DNA of 64,000 bases. It comes from Dietzia natronolimnaea. GTDB taxonomy: Bacteria > Actinomycetota > Actinomycetes > Mycobacteriales > Mycobacteriaceae. Below the pieces are notes generated by a model. That model was given only the letters and a program-made list of their open reading frames with translations, was not told where the DNA came from and did no database searches. Shown piece by piece: positions 16,067 to 25,424 of this stretch (position 1 is its first letter; every line of letters starts with the position of its first letter). The stretch covers positions 1 through 64,000 of the forward strand of contig NZ_NTGA01000011.1 in the NCBI RefSeq assembly GCF_002289575.1, in the 5' to 3' direction. The position numbers and the translations under genes were made by a program.

Positions 16067-17503
16067 TCAGTTCCCCGCCGAACCCGAGGAGCCGACCGAA
16101 CCCGAGGATCCTGCCGAGGCCTGCGACCCCGCGGACCCCGACGAGCCCAGTGAACCCGGGTCCACTCCCCCGGCCGCCGTGCGCATGGTCGGGACCGCCG
16201 GGGACAGGCCGGAGAGGATGTGATCCATCCCCGGCAGCATCTGGGTGACGAACACGGGCCAGTTGTGGATCCCGGTCGGCATGTAGTTCATCCGGAGATC
16301 GACCCCCGGGACACCCGCGAGCTCGGACTCGAGCCTCCTGGTGCTCTCGTAGGAGCCCTTCTCCAGAATGTGGCCGTCCACCAGGATCATCTCGTTGCTG
16401 CCGAAATGCCCCAGCTCGGCCGAGCCCACCCGGCCCGTGGCGGCGCTGAGGTACACGGTCTTGCCCGCGAGCCCGGAGGGGTCGGACACCGTGTCGTGGT
16501 CACGCCACGTCTGGGAGCCCCGCGGGCCCCACATGTTGGTGGCGTCACCGTTCCGCGCGGCCACGGTCAACCGTGCGTACTGGTACCCGAGCTCGTCCAT
16601 CGTCGAGTAGGCCCCGCTGATCCCGGCGACGGCGTCGAACATCCCGGGATTCGTGTTGGCCAGATGGACGGCGGCGGAGGCACCCATCGACAACCCCATC
16701 ACGCCCCAGCTGCCGTTGTGCGCCAGGGGTGCGGCCGTGCCGGGGAGACCGGCTTCCAGCAGCGGGGGCAACTCGTCGATGAGGAAGGTCTCCCACTGGT
16801 TCGGCCCCAGGACCGGGTCGTCGGCCTGCCAGTCGGACCACATCGAGGCCGGCGCCCCCGTCGGGGCGATCACGTTGACCGCGCGATCGCGTAGTGCCGG
16901 GTCACCCCAGCCCATGCCGGTGCTCCAGCCCGACGGCGATTCGCTCCCCACGCCGTCGAGGAAGTACACGTTCGGCGCGTCCACGCCGTCCGGCGCCCGG
17001 TACACCTCGACCCGGACGGTGCGCTGCATCGACGCCGACGTGACCGTCCAGACCTCCGCGCGACGGTCTACGGGATTCATCGATCCCGGGAACAGCGGCG
17101 CGACCGACCGGACCGTCGACTGGGTGATGGAGCCGTCCCGGGTGGGGACGGGGCCCGAGGGATGGGAGCTGCCCGGCCTGGGGAAGTCGCTGGACCCGGC
17201 CGCCGCGACCGATCCGAGAACGGAGGTCAGCGGGATCGGCGCGCCGAGCTGGGTGAGGGCCGCGACGCTCAGCGAGGGGACTCCGAACAGGCTGCCCGGC
17301 GCGACGCTCGGAACAAGGGATCCGGGATCCAGGCTCTGCGCCCCGGCCGTCCCGGCCCCTGCTCCGGACGCGGTCATCAGAGCCACCGCGACCACGGCGG
17401 CCCCCCTGAGAACCGCGGAGGGACGTCGACGTATCGCTCGCCCGGTCCCCTCGACGTCGTACCCCTCGATGCCGTGCCGCTTGTCGTCCGGCCTACTCGT
17501 CAT
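16067..17503 (-). CDS. Secreted mycolyltransferase/Ag85-like esterase
   Basis: A 478-residue exported alpha/beta-hydrolase of the antigen 85/corynebacterial PS1 family, which moves mycolic acids from trehalose monomycolate to trehalose or arabinogalactan in the cell envelope. A basic n-region and hydrophobic core (AAVVAVALMTASGAGAG) precede a cleavage site near AGAQS. The substrate-binding block VYFLDGVGSESPSGW in family form, the nucleophile in WGVMGLSMGASAA, and a late His in MPTGIHNWPVF complete the triad with a Glu or Asp between. The last 35 residues are GSSGSAG repeats, probably wall-spanning. ATG 17503 has GAGGA 11 bases ahead. It lies inside the ribosomal cluster between rpsQ and rplN. 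Confidence 0.88.
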   Translation of the reverse strand: MTSRPDDKRHGIEGYDVEGTGRAIRRRPSAVLRGAAVVAVALMTASGAGAGTAGAQSLDPGSLVPSVAPGSLFGVPSLSVAALTQLGAPIPLTSVLGSVAAAGSSDFPRPGSSHPSGPVPTRDGSITQSTVRSVAPLFPGSMNPVDRRAEVWTVTSASMQRTVRVEVYRAPDGVDAPNVYFLDGVGSESPSGWSTGMGWGDPALRDRAVNVIAPTGAPASMWSDWQADDPVLGPNQWETFLIDELPPLLEAGLPGTAAPLAHNGSWGVMGLSMGASAAVHLANTNPGMFDAVAGISGAYSTMDELGYQYARLTVAARNGDATNMWGPRGSQTWRDHDTVSDPSGLAGKTVYLSAATGRVGSAELGHFGSNEMILVDGHILEKGSYESTRRLESELAGVPGVDLRMNYMPTGIHNWPVFVTQMLPGMDHILSGLSPAVPTMRTAAGGVDPGSLGSSGSAGSQASAGSSGSVGSSGSAGN

Positions 17504-17641
17504 TTCCGATCCCGTCCTCATGCGCGACGCGGCCCGCGGGATCTTCACGTCCCGGGCCGCAGGGTGAACTCCGGCTCGGTGGCCGATGACACAATACTCA
17601 CTTGTCGTATCGGGACGAGGATAGTGTTACATCTCCATACG

Positions 17642-17681
17642 CCGCCGGCCCGGCCCCGATCTCTCGGGGCCGGGCCGGCGG
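17642..17681 (-). terminator. 18-bp perfect terminator hairpin after rpsQ
   Basis: 17642-17659 and 17664-17681 are exact inverted complements around the loop TCTC, starting about 19 bases after the rpsQ stop. It marks the end of the S10 transcript and isolates the mycolyltransferase gene, whose promoter must lie between here and 17503. No U-tract follows. Confidence 0.8.
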
Positions 17682-17699
17682 ATGTCGGTGGAGCGGATC

Positions 17700-17996
17700 C
17701 TACTTGGCGCGCTCCAGGACCTCGACGAGGCGGTACCGCTTGGTGGCGGACAGCGGGCGGGTCTCCATGATCCGCACGCGGTCGCCGACTCCGGCGTCGT
17801 TGGTCTCGTCGTGAGCCTTCACCCGCTCGGTACGGCGCATGATCTTGCCGTAGAGCGCGTGCTTCACGCGGTCCTCGAGCTCGACGACGATGGTCTTGTC
17901 CATCTTGTCGGACACGACGTACCCGATGCGCACCTTGCGGCTGTTGCGCTCGATGTTCTCGCTGGCCTCAGTCACGGCTGCTTCCTTGTCACTCAC
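17700..17996 (-). CDS. rpsQ: 30S ribosomal protein S17
   Basis: OB-fold 16S rRNA-binding protein. The 98 residues include [20 protein letters not shown] near residue 23, [20 protein letters not shown], and [26 protein letters not shown] in part. Start is GTG 17996, overlapping the rpmC stop by four bases (GTGA). It is the last gene of the S10 transcript. Confidence 0.96.
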   Translation of the reverse strand: MSDKEAAVTEASENIERNSRKVRIGYVVSDKMDKTIVVELEDRVKHALYGKIMRRTERVKAHDETNDAGVGDRVRIMETRPLSATKRYRLVEVLERAK

Positions 17997-18223
17997 TTGG
18001 CATCACCCGGCGCCGCCGACAGCCCGAGCTCGCGCTCGCGGATGACGGTGTAGATGCGTGCGATGTCGTGACGGACGACCCGCAGGCGACGGTTGTTGGT
18101 CAGCTGACCCGTGGCCATCTGGAAGCGCAGGTTGAACAGCTCCTCCTTGGCCTCACGGAGACGCGCGGTGAGCGCATCGGCGTCGAGTTCGCGCAACTCG
18201 GGGGCGGTGGTTCCACTAGCCAT
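17993..18223 (-). CDS. rpmC: 50S ribosomal protein L29
   Basis: Small two-helix protein near the exit tunnel and trigger-factor site. The 76 residues show [27 protein letters not shown] in family form and [24 protein letters not shown] 18223 is fixed by alignment and overlaps the rplP stop by one base (TGATG). A longer open frame upstream is not L29-like. Confidence 0.96.
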   Translation of the reverse strand: MASGTTAPELRELDADALTARLREAKEELFNLRFQMATGQLTNNRRLRVVRHDIARIYTVIRERELGLSAAPGDAK

Positions 18224-18639
18224 CAGAACTGCTCCTCCCGGGTCACGATACGGGTCTTGCACGGGAGCTTGTGCTGCGCGCGGCGCAGTGCCTCGCGTGC
18301 GGTCTCCTCGTTGGGGTACGACATCTCGAACAGGATGCGACCCGGCTTGACGTTGGCCACCCACCACTCGACGGATCCCTTACCGGAACCCATGCGGACC
18401 TCGGCGGGCTTCTTGGTCAGCGGACGATCGGGGTAGATGTTGATCCACACCTTGCCGCCACGCTTGATGTGGCGGTTGATCGCGATACGAGCGGACTCGA
18501 TCTGACGGTTGGTGACGTACGCGGGCTCGAGGGCCTGGATGCCGTACTCACCGAACGTCACCTTGGTGCCGCCCTTGGCCCCGCCACTGCGGCCGGGGTG
18601 GTGCTGCTTGCGGTGCTTGACGCGCTTGGGGATGAGCAC
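18223..18639 (-). CDS. rplP: 50S ribosomal protein L16
   Basis: Organises the A-site of the large subunit. The 138 residues begin [20 protein letters not shown] and carry [20 protein letters not shown] and [21 protein letters not shown] in family form. Arg82, a target of ribosomal oxygenases in other bacteria, lies in the conserved [15 protein letters not shown] loop. It is four bases after the rpsC stop. Confidence 0.97.
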   Translation of the reverse strand: MLIPKRVKHRKQHHPGRSGGAKGGTKVTFGEYGIQALEPAYVTNRQIESARIAINRHIKRGGKVWINIYPDRPLTKKPAEVRMGSGKGSVEWWVANVKPGRILFEMSYPNEETAREALRRAQHKLPCKTRIVTREEQF

Positions 18640-18642
18640 TTC

Positions 18643-19476
18643 TCACGCCTCCCTGGTCTGATTCTGCGGAGCCTGGGCGGGTGCCTCGGCAGCCGAACCG
18701 GAACCGGCGCGGCCGGTCTCGGTGCTGGTGGCCGTGGTCCCCTGGGCGCCGGAACGACGCGGCCGGCCCGCGCCACGCTCGCGGCGGGGTCCCCGGTCGG
18801 CTCCGCCGCGGTTGCTGGACTGGGCGTACTGGTCGGACTCGCGACGTCCACCGACGACGTCACCCTTGTAGATCCACACCTTGACGCCGATGCGACCGAA
18901 GGTGGTCTTGGCCTCGTAGGTGCCGTAGTCGATCTCGGCACGCAGGGTGTGGAGCGGGACGCGACCCTCGTGGTAGCGCTCCGAGCGCGACATCTCGGCA
19001 CCGCCGAGACGGCCCGAACAGACCACCTTGATGCCCTTGACCTGCGGCTGACGCATGGCGGACTGGATGCCCTTGCGCATCGCGCGACGGAACGCCACGC
19101 GGTTGGACAGCTGCTCCGCGATCCCCTGCGCCACGAGCTGGGCGTCGGCCTCGGTGTTCTTGATCTCGAGGATGTTGAGGTGGACCTGCTTCGCGGTGAG
19201 CTTCTCGAGCTCGCCACGGAGACGGTCGGCCTCTGCACCCCGGCGACCGATCACGATGCCCGGGCGGGCGGTGTGGATGTCCACGTTGACCCGGTCACGG
19301 GTGCGGGAGATGTCCACGCCCGAGATGCCGGCCCGCTCCATGCCCTTGGACAGGAGCTGACGGATCTTGATGTCCTCGGCGACGTAGTCCGCGTACTGCT
19401 TGTCGGCGTACCACTTGGACGTCCAGTCCGAGGTGATGCCGAGACGGAAGCCGTGCGGCTGGATCTTCTGTCCCAT
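18643..19476 (-). CDS. rpsC: 30S ribosomal protein S3
   Basis: mRNA-entry-channel protein with a KH domain (about residues 38-108: [20 protein letters not shown]) and a C-terminal S3 domain ([20 protein letters not shown]). The 277 residues are longer than E. coli S3. The last 65 are an Arg/Gly/Ser/Ala-rich low-complexity tail, as in mycobacteria. The ATG directly abuts the rplV stop. Confidence 0.96.
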   Translation of the reverse strand: MGQKIQPHGFRLGITSDWTSKWYADKQYADYVAEDIKIRQLLSKGMERAGISGVDISRTRDRVNVDIHTARPGIVIGRRGAEADRLRGELEKLTAKQVHLNILEIKNTEADAQLVAQGIAEQLSNRVAFRRAMRKGIQSAMRQPQVKGIKVVCSGRLGGAEMSRSERYHEGRVPLHTLRAEIDYGTYEAKTTFGRIGVKVWIYKGDVVGGRRESDQYAQSSNRGGADRGPRRERGAGRPRRSGAQGTTATSTETGRAGSGSAAEAPAQAPQNQTREA

Positions 19477-19917
19477 TTAGCGGGCACCTCCCTGGTTACG
19501 ACGACCCCGACCGGCGGAACCGGCCTTCTCGGGCACGCTGGTCACCTCGACGGTGATGTGGCTCGTGCGCTTGCGCACGCGGAACGCACGACCCTGGGCA
19601 CGCGGACGGAACCGCTTCAGGGTCGGGCCCTCGTCGGCGAACGCGGCCGACACGACGAGGGTCCGGGGATCCAGGTCGAGGTTGTTCTCGGCGTTCGCCA
19701 TGGCGGACGCGAGGACCTTGCCGACCGGCTCGCTGGCGGACTGCGGGGCGAACCGCAGGATGTCCAGCGCGTCGGAGGCGTCCTTGCCCCGGATCAGGTC
19801 GATCACGCGACGCGCCTTCATGGGCGTGACGCGGACGAACTTGGCGGTGGCCCGGGCGGTGAGCTGCTGCTCGTCCTGCGCCGTGCCTTCGGCGGTCTTG
19901 CTGGTATCAGTGCTCAT
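19477..19917 (-). CDS. rplV: 50S ribosomal protein L22
   Basis: Its beta-hairpin lines the exit tunnel, the site of macrolide-resistance changes. The 146 residues contain [20 protein letters not shown] near residue 26 and [23 protein letters not shown] near residue 98 in family form. There is a 24-residue N-terminal extension (Ser/Thr/Glu/Gln-rich) and a short Gly/Arg tail. ATG 19917 overlaps the rpsS stop by four bases. Confidence 0.96.
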   Translation of the reverse strand: MSTDTSKTAEGTAQDEQQLTARATAKFVRVTPMKARRVIDLIRGKDASDALDILRFAPQSASEPVGKVLASAMANAENNLDLDPRTLVVSAAFADEGPTLKRFRPRAQGRAFRVRKRTSHITVEVTSVPEKAGSAGRGRRNQGGAR

Positions 19918-20195
19918 CGACGCTTACTCTTCCGATCGTCCTTGATGTGCCCCTTGAACGTGCGCGTCGGCGCGAACTCGCCGAGCTTGTGACCCACCAT
20001 GGAATCGGACACGAACACGGGCACATGCTTGCGGCCATCATGGACGGCGAACGTGTGGCCGATGAAATCGGGCAGGATCGTCGAGCGACGCGACCAGGTC
20101 TTGATGACCTGATGGGTACCCTTGTCGTTCTGCGCGTCCACCTTCGCGAGGAGGTGTTCGTCGACGAACGGACCCTTCTTGAGACTACGAGGCAT
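19914..20195 (-). CDS. rpsS: 30S ribosomal protein S19
   Basis: Head protein contacting the A-site tRNA and S13. The 93 residues start [20 protein letters not shown] and carry the signature [37 protein letters not shown] in part. It lies 14 bases after the rplB stop. Confidence 0.97.
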   Translation of the reverse strand: MPRSLKKGPFVDEHLLAKVDAQNDKGTHQVIKTWSRRSTILPDFIGHTFAVHDGRKHVPVFVSDSMVGHKLGEFAPTRTFKGHIKDDRKSKRR

Positions 20196-20209
20196 CCTAG
20201 TTTCCCTCC

Positions 20210-21046
20210 TTAGCGCTTCTTACCGGTGCGACGGCGGCGGACAATCATCTTGTCGCTCGCCTTGTTGGGCTTGCGGGTCCGGCCCTCGGGCTGGCCCCAC
20301 GGGCTGACGGGGTGACGTCCACCGGACGTCTTGCCCTCGCCACCACCGTGCGGGTGGTCGACGGGGTTCATGACGACACCGCGGACGGTCGGGCGGACGC
20401 CCTTCCACCGCATGCGGCCGGCCTTACCCCAGTTGATGTTCCCCTGCTCGGCGTTGCCCACCTCGCCGATCGTCGCGCGACAGCGGACGTCGACCCGGCG
20501 GATCTCACCGGACGGCATACGGAGGGAGGCGTACGCGCCCTCCTTGCCGAGCAGCTGGATCCCGGCACCCGCGGCGCGGGCCATCTTGGCGCCGCCGCCG
20601 GGGCGGAGCTCCACGGCGTGCACGACGGTACCGGCGGGGATGTTGCGCAGCGGCAGGTTGTTGCCGACCTTGATGTCGGAACCGACACCCGACTCGACCT
20701 TCATTCCCTGCTTGAGGTTGCGCGGGGCGAGGATGTACCGCTTCTCGCCGTCCGCGTAGTGCAGGAGGGCGATGTTGGCGGTGCGGTTGGGGTCGTACTC
20801 GATGTGCGCGACGGTGGCGTCGACGCCGTCCTTGTCGTTGCGACGGAAGTCGATGAGGCGGTACTGGCGCTTGTGTCCACCGCCCTTGTGGCGGGTGGTG
20901 ATGCGTCCGTGACCGTTACGGCCACCGGTCTTGTGTAGAGGGCGAAGCAGCGACTTCTCGGGCGTCGAGCGCGTGATCTCGGCGAAGTCCGAGACGCTCG
21001 AGCCGCGACGGCCGGGCGTCGTGGGCTTGTACTTGCGGATAGCCAT
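20210..21046 (-). CDS. rplB: 50S ribosomal protein L2
   Basis: One of the oldest ribosomal proteins, needed for subunit joining and near the peptidyl-transferase centre. The 278 residues start [18 protein letters not shown] and include the signature [20 protein letters not shown] near residue 221, which contains the functionally important His, and a basic C-terminus. Separated from rplW by 31 bases. Confidence 0.97.
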   Translation of the reverse strand: MAIRKYKPTTPGRRGSSVSDFAEITRSTPEKSLLRPLHKTGGRNGHGRITTRHKGGGHKRQYRLIDFRRNDKDGVDATVAHIEYDPNRTANIALLHYADGEKRYILAPRNLKQGMKVESGVGSDIKVGNNLPLRNIPAGTVVHAVELRPGGGAKMARAAGAGIQLLGKEGAYASLRMPSGEIRRVDVRCRATIGEVGNAEQGNINWGKAGRMRWKGVRPTVRGVVMNPVDHPHGGGEGKTSGGRHPVSPWGQPEGRTRKPNKASDKMIVRRRRTGKKR

Positions 21047-21077
21047 GAGGTTCTCTCGTCCTTAACTCTTCCCGCCG

Positions 21078-21380
21078 TCAGGCGGTCAGACCCGGGATCT
21101 CGATGGGCTTGCTGTCGGCCGCGAGGGTCACGATGGCGCGCTTGGTGCTCTTGCGCTGTCCGAACCCGGTGCGGGTGCGCTTGCGCTTGCCCTGACGGTT
21201 GGCGGTGTTGACGGACTCAACGGTGACGCCGAAGATCTCCTGGAGGGCGATCTTGATCTGCGTCTTGTTGGCGTCCGGGGCGACCAGGAACGTGTACACG
21301 CCCTGCTCGAGCAGGCCGTAGGCCTTCTCGGAGACGACCGGGGCGATGATCACGTCCCGGGGATCGGCGACGGTGCTCAC
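21078..21380 (-). CDS. rplW: 50S ribosomal protein L23
   Basis: Docking site for trigger factor and SRP at the tunnel exit. The 100 residues include [21 protein letters not shown] near residue 9 in family form, [20 protein letters not shown] and a [21 protein letters not shown] basic loop in part. GTG 21380 is chosen: it overlaps the rplD stop as GTGA, and the open frame upstream is unrelated. Confidence 0.95.
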   Translation of the reverse strand: MSTVADPRDVIIAPVVSEKAYGLLEQGVYTFLVAPDANKTQIKIALQEIFGVTVESVNTANRQGKRKRTRTGFGQRKSTKRAIVTLAADSKPIEIPGLTA

Positions 21381-22075
21381 CTGTCGGCCTCCTTCGCGGC
21401 GGTGTTCTCCGTGCCTGCGGCACGCTTGCTGGCCTGCGAGACGAACGCGTCCAGAGCCTCGACCGTGAACACGACGTCGTCTGCATGCAGCACGTCGTAG
21501 GTGTTCAGCTGATCCGGGGCGATGGGATGGACGTTGTCCAGGTTGCCCACCGAACGCCACGCCGCGATGTCCTCGCGGCCCACCACGAGCAGGAACTTCT
21601 TGCGGTCCGACAGGCTCGCGAGGAAGTCCCGCACGCCCGCCGTCGACGGGGTCTGGCCCTCGACGACCTCGGTGACCACGTGGATCCGCTCGTTCGCGGC
21701 CCGGTCCGACAGGGCACCGCGGAGGGCGGCGGCCTTCATCTTCTTGGGCGTGCGCTGCGAGTAGTCACGCGGCTTGGGGCCGTGGACCGTGCCACCGCCG
21801 GTGTAGGCCGGGGCGCGGGTCGAGCCCTGGCGTGCGCGGCCGGTGCCCTTCTGGCGGAACGGCTTGCGCCCACCGCCACGGACCTCGCCGCGCGTCTTGG
21901 TCGAGTGGGTGCCCTGCCGCGCCGCGGCGAGCTGCGCCACGACGACCTGGTGCATCAGGGACAGATTGGGCTCGACGCCGAAGATCGCGGCGGGGAGCTC
22001 GACCGACCCGTCGGCCGAACCGGCCGGGGTACGGACGTCCAGCTTGAGATTCACGGTGTTCTCCGTCGTGGTCAT
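21377..22075 (-). CDS. rplD: 50S ribosomal protein L4
   Basis: Large-subunit protein with a tunnel-lining loop. In E. coli it also represses its own S10 operon by binding the mRNA leader. The 232 residues carry [24 protein letters not shown] in part and [25 protein letters not shown] near residue 100 in part. The C-terminal 15 residues are an Ala/Glu/Lys tail. Overlaps the rplC stop by four bases (ATGA). Confidence 0.96.
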   Translation of the reverse strand: MTTTENTVNLKLDVRTPAGSADGSVELPAAIFGVEPNLSLMHQVVVAQLAAARQGTHSTKTRGEVRGGGRKPFRQKGTGRARQGSTRAPAYTGGGTVHGPKPRDYSQRTPKKMKAAALRGALSDRAANERIHVVTEVVEGQTPSTAGVRDFLASLSDRKKFLLVVGREDIAAWRSVGNLDNVHPIAPDQLNTYDVLHADDVVFTVEALDAFVSQASKRAAGTENTAAKEADR

Positions 22076-22737
22076 GCGCGCGCACCGCCCTTCACTGCGG
22101 ATCGGACCATCACGAGGCCGCCGTTGCGACCCGGGATGGCGCCCTTGATCAGGAGGACGCCGGCCTCGGCATCGACCTTGTGGACCTTGAGGTTCATGGT
22201 GGTCACGCGCTCGTTGCCCATGCGTCCGGCCATCTTCTTGCCCCGGAACACCCGGCCCGGGGTCGACGCGCCGCCGATGGAACCGGGCCGACGGTGCACG
22301 GCCTGGGTACCGTGCGAGGCACCCTGGCCGGCGAAGCCGTGACGCTTCATCGTGCCGGCGAAGCCCTTGCCCTTGGAGGTGCCGGTGACGTCGACGAAAG
22401 CACCGTCGGCGAACACGTCCGCGCCGAGCTCCTGGCCCAGCTCGAAACCGGCCGCCTGCTCCGCGTTGTCGAGTCGGATCTCCGCGACGTGGCGACGCGG
22501 GGTCACACCCGCCTTGGCGAACTGGCCCGACACGGGCTTGGTGACCTTACGGGGGTCGATCGCGCCGAAGGCGATCTGGACGGCGTTGTAGCCGTCGGTC
22601 TGCTCTGTACGGATCCCGGTGACGACACACGGCCCGGCCTTGATGACGGTAACCGGGACGACCCGGTTGTTCTCGTCGAAGACCTGGGTCATGCCGAGCT
22701 TCGCGCCCAGGATTCCCTTGATCTCGGTTGTACTCAT
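22072..22737 (-). CDS. rplC: 50S ribosomal protein L3
   Basis: Nucleates large-subunit assembly and reaches the peptidyl-transferase centre. The 221 residues include [20 protein letters not shown] near residue 8 and [31 protein letters not shown] in part, with the conserved Gln that is methylated by PrmB in other bacteria. It follows rpsJ by 52 bases. Confidence 0.97.
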   Translation of the reverse strand: MSTTEIKGILGAKLGMTQVFDENNRVVPVTVIKAGPCVVTGIRTEQTDGYNAVQIAFGAIDPRKVTKPVSGQFAKAGVTPRRHVAEIRLDNAEQAAGFELGQELGADVFADGAFVDVTGTSKGKGFAGTMKRHGFAGQGASHGTQAVHRRPGSIGGASTPGRVFRGKKMAGRMGNERVTTMNLKVHKVDAEAGVLLIKGAIPGRNGGLVMVRSAVKGGARA

Positions 22738-22789
22738 CTGTTCACTGTCTCCGCTGCACGTTGCTTGCTGACCGCTGCTCGGTCGGAGG

Positions 22790-23095
22790 TCACTGGATGT
22801 TGACGTCGACGCTGGCAGGCAGGTCGATGCGCATGAGCGCGTCCACGGTCTTGGGCGTGGGGTCGAGGATGTCGATCAACCGCTTGTGGGTGCGCATCTC
22901 GAAGTGCTCGCGCGAGTCCTTGTACTTGTGCGGCGAGCGGATGACGCAGTACACGTTCTTCTCGGTCGGCAACGGCACCGGGCCGACGACACGAGCTCCC
23001 GTGCGGGTGACCGTCTCGACGATCTTGCGCGCCGAGGCGTCGATGGCCTCGTGGTCGTAGGCCTTGAGCCGGATGCGGATCTTTTGTCCCGCCAC
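22790..23095 (-). CDS. rpsJ: 30S ribosomal protein S10
   Basis: Head protein of the 30S and, as NusE, partner of NusB/NusG in antitermination. The 101 residues start [19 protein letters not shown] and end [20 protein letters not shown] 23095 is preceded by AGAGGA. The frame continues open for over 140 codons upstream but is not S10-like. It is the first gene of the S10 operon, with a leader of roughly 400 bases. Confidence 0.97.
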   Translation of the reverse strand: MAGQKIRIRLKAYDHEAIDASARKIVETVTRTGARVVGPVPLPTEKNVYCVIRSPHKYKDSREHFEMRTHKRLIDILDPTPKTVDALMRIDLPASVDVNIQ

Positions 23096-23509
23096 TTCGT
23101 CCTCTTTCTCCCTCCGCCCGTCAAGGCGGCTGTCGTGAGCGCCCTCGCTGCGCGGGGGACACCTGGTGTGTTCGCTTGTCGTACATGACACCGTCTGACC
23201 GTCTACCGCCCGGTCTCGTGCATCGGTGCTCCGTCGTGGAGGGCCGCCGTCGTGAGCACGCGAACGTGACACGACGATGAGCCCTCCAGAGGACGGAGAG
23301 CCGCACTCCCGCGAGGCGAGGGTGACGGCGGAACCGATCCGCTGCCGCTGTTGACGTGTCACGACGCGTCCACGCGGTCGGGCGTGTCGCCCTCCCACTT
23401 TTCCGGCGGGTGATCGCTCACCCGCCCCTGTCGTGCTCGCCCGACCAACCCGGTTCCCCCGCGGGCCGAGGGCCACACGAGATCGCCGCCTTGTCCGGGC
23501 AACTCGACC
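23096..23509 (-). other. Long untranslated leader of the S10 operon
   Basis: No gene is visible on either strand in the space between rpsJ and the small plus-strand gene at 23646. If the promoter at 23510-23538 is right, about 400 bases of this are a 5' leader. Several inverted segments are present on the minus strand, for example CTGGAGGGCT against GGCCCTCCA and GTGTCACGTT against CGTGACAC, compatible with a structured regulatory leader. I cannot match it to a known leader family by eye. Confidence 0.5.
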
Positions 23510-23538
23510 AGTATGCCGCACGGACCCCGCGGGATCAA
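23510..23538 (-). promoter_or_regulatory. Predicted S10 operon promoter
   Basis: Minus strand: TTGATC (23533-23538), a 17-base spacer, CATACT (23510-23515), giving a start near 23503, about 408 bases ahead of rpsJ. It is one of the strongest SigA-type matches in the window. Confidence 0.6.
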
Positions 23539-23645
23539 AATCGCCGTGGACGACCGGGTCGAGACGGCATGCGCGGGGTGCCTCGCCTTAGGTACCGTCG
23601 AATCATCAGCGCCTCTCGGCGCCTCGTCCCCCAGGAGTGCAGAAC

Positions 23646-23918
23646 GTGAACAGCCGACGCGAACCACGCGACCCCGCCGCCTACAAGCGGGATCGGCGTC
23701 AAGCCGTCCTGCGGCATCACCCGGACAAGGGCGGAGACCCCGACGCGATGCTCCGCGCTCTCGAGGAGGTCGACCGCCGGCACGGCGTCGTCGGTGGGAG
23801 CCGTCCGGATCACGCGGCGACGGCCGAGCAGGTCGCCGCCGTGGCCGTGACCGCCCTGGCCGGGATGGCCGCGGTCGGGCTCTCGGTGGCCATGAGCGTC
23901 ATGGGTCGCCGCCGGTAG
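23646..23918 (+). CDS. Small membrane protein with HPD (J-domain-like) motif
   Basis: A 90-residue protein of unknown function. GTG 23646 is chosen because AGGAG lies eight bases ahead; GTG 23637 would overlap that site. Residues 12-45 resemble helices II and III of a J domain: a basic helix ([13 protein letters not shown]), the tripeptide HPD followed by KGGD, then [14 protein letters not shown]. Helix I of a normal J domain is missing. Residues about 62-84 form one hydrophobic segment followed by GRRR, so the C-terminus is probably membrane-inserted with the HPD part cytoplasmic. HPD is the residue triplet that stimulates DnaK ATPase, so a truncated DnaK cofactor is possible. Converges on tuf across a shared terminator. 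Confidence 0.65.
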   Translation: MNSRREPRDPAAYKRDRRQAVLRHHPDKGGDPDAMLRALEEVDRRHGVVGGSRPDHAATAEQVAAVAVTALAGMAAVGLSVAMSVMGRRR

Positions 23919-23978
23919 CCTCTCCCGGTGACCGGCACCCGCCCCGGACCCTGGCGGATCGAGACCCGGGACGACGAC

Positions 23979-24014
23979 GAAGGGGCGCCCCACCTCGCGG
24001 TGGGGCGCCCCTTC
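23979..24014. terminator. Bidirectional terminator between HPD gene and tuf
   Basis: Perfect 16-bp inverted repeat (23979-23994 with 23999-24014) around the loop TCGC, flanked by GAA and TTC. It lies 45 bases after the tuf stop and 60 bases after the small plus-strand gene. Confidence 0.85.
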
Positions 24015-24058
24015 CACATACGGTCCGGACGTCGCGTCCGACCCGACGGGTCAGTCGA

Positions 24059-25249
24059 TCACTTGATGATCTTGGTGACCTGACCGGCGCCGACGGTGCG
24101 GCCACCCTCACGGATCGCGAAGCGCAGGCCCTCGTCCATGGCGACCGGCTGGATGAGCTCGACGCTCATCTCGGTGTTGTCGCCCGGCATGACCATCTCG
24201 GTGCCCTCGGGGAGGGTCACGACGCCGGTCACGTCCGTGGTGCGGAAGTAGAACTGCGGCCGGTAGTTGTTGAAGAACGGCGTGTGACGGCCGCCCTCGT
24301 CCTTGGACAGGATGTACGCCTGGCCCTCGAAGTTCGTGTGCGGGGTGTAGGCGCCCGGCTTGATGACGACCTGGCCGCGCTCGACCTCCTCGCGCTTGAG
24401 GCCACGGACGAGCAGACCGACGTTGTCGCCGGCCTCGCCGTAGTCGAGGAGCTTACGGAACATCTCGATGCCCGTGATGGTGGTCTTGGTGGCCTTGTCC
24501 TTGATGCCGATGAGCTCGACATCCTCGTTGACGTTGATCTGGCCACGCTCGATACGACCGGTGACGACGGTGCCACGACCGGTGATCGTGAAGACGTCCT
24601 CGACGGGCATGAGGAACGGCTTGTCCGTCTCACGCTCGGGATCCGGGACGGAGTCGTCGCAGGCCTGCATGAGGTCACGGATGGCCTGGACCCACTTCTC
24701 GTCACCCTCGAGCGCCTTGAGGGCGGAGATGTGGACGACGGGGGCGTCCTCGTCGAACTCCTGCGAGGCGAGGAGCTCACGCACCTCCATCTCGACGAGC
24801 TCGAGGATCTCCTCGTCGTCAACCATGTCGCACTTGTTGAGGGCGACGAGGATGTAGGGAACGCCGACCTGGCGGGCGAGCAGCACGTGCTCACGCGTCT
24901 GCGGCATCGGGCCGTCGGTGGCCGCCACGACCAGGATCGCGCCGTCCATCTGGGCGGCACCGGTGATCATGTTCTTGATGTAGTCCGCGTGGCCCGGGGC
25001 GTCGACGTGCGCGTAGTGGCGCTTCTCGGTCTGGTACTCGACGTGGGAGATGTTGATCGTGATACCACGAGCCTTCTCCTCCGGCGCCTTGTCGATCTCG
25101 TCGAACGCGAACGCGTCGTTGAGATCCGGGTAGGTGTCCGCCAGGACCTTGGTGATGGCCGCGGTGGTGGTGGTCTTGCCATGGTCGACGTGACCGATGG
25201 TGCCGATGTTAACGTGCGGTTTGGTCCGCTCGAACTTCGCCTTCGCCAC
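24059..25249 (-). CDS. tuf: Elongation factor Tu
   Basis: Delivers aminoacyl-tRNA to the ribosome with GTP. The 396 residues show G1 GHVDHGKTT near residue 19, the G2 RGITI effector loop, G3 DAPGHADY, G4 NKCD and G5 SALK, then the two beta-barrel domains ([17 protein letters not shown], and a terminal [10 protein letters not shown]). GTG 25249 has AGGAGG seven bases ahead; the 15 extra open codons upstream are not family-like. It is preceded by a 16-bp palindrome in its leader and a hairpin after fusA, so it may be transcribed on its own at high level. Confidence 0.97.
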   Translation of the reverse strand: MAKAKFERTKPHVNIGTIGHVDHGKTTTTAAITKVLADTYPDLNDAFAFDEIDKAPEEKARGITINISHVEYQTEKRHYAHVDAPGHADYIKNMITGAAQMDGAILVVAATDGPMPQTREHVLLARQVGVPYILVALNKCDMVDDEEILELVEMEVRELLASQEFDEDAPVVHISALKALEGDEKWVQAIRDLMQACDDSVPDPERETDKPFLMPVEDVFTITGRGTVVTGRIERGQINVNEDVELIGIKDKATKTTITGIEMFRKLLDYGEAGDNVGLLVRGLKREEVERGQVVIKPGAYTPHTNFEGQAYILSKDEGGRHTPFFNNYRPQFYFRTTDVTGVVTLPEGTEMVMPGDNTEMSVELIQPVAMDEGLRFAIREGGRTVGAGQVTKIIK

Positions 25250-25275
25250 TGTGTGTCCTCCTGGACTGGTCTGTC

Positions 25276-25291
25276 CCCACCTCGAGGTGGG
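25276..25291. promoter_or_regulatory. 16-bp perfect palindrome in the tuf leader
   Basis: CCCACCTCGAGGTGGG reads identically on both strands and sits 26-42 bases ahead of the tuf GTG, just upstream of its Shine-Dalgarno. It could be an mRNA hairpin in the leader or an operator. A TAAGAT -10-like hexamer lies about 23 bases further upstream on the minus strand. Confidence 0.5.
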
Positions 25292-25387
25292 CACTGCATT
25301 GTGTGGGATCTGATCTTACTCATCGTGCCGCTATGGGCACGAACCGGCGGCCACCCGGAGGTTCGACCGTGCGCCGCCGGCATCGGC

Positions 25388-25413
25388 CCCGCCCTGCCTC
25401 TCGGCCGGGCGGG
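25388..25413 (-). terminator. Predicted terminator after fusA
   Basis: 11-bp stem with one mismatch (25388-25398 with 25403-25413, CCCGCCC/GGGCGGG outer part) around TCTC, 11 bases after the fusA stop. It probably gives partial termination between fusA and tuf. Confidence 0.55.
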
Positions 25414-25424
25414 ACCAGTACCGG

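Noticed and set aside
23096-23645. A hidden tRNA or small protein gene in the largest gene-free stretch
   Set aside because: No cloverleaf-like arrangement or coding frame with a ribosome-binding site was found by eye; a leader plus promoter explains it better.
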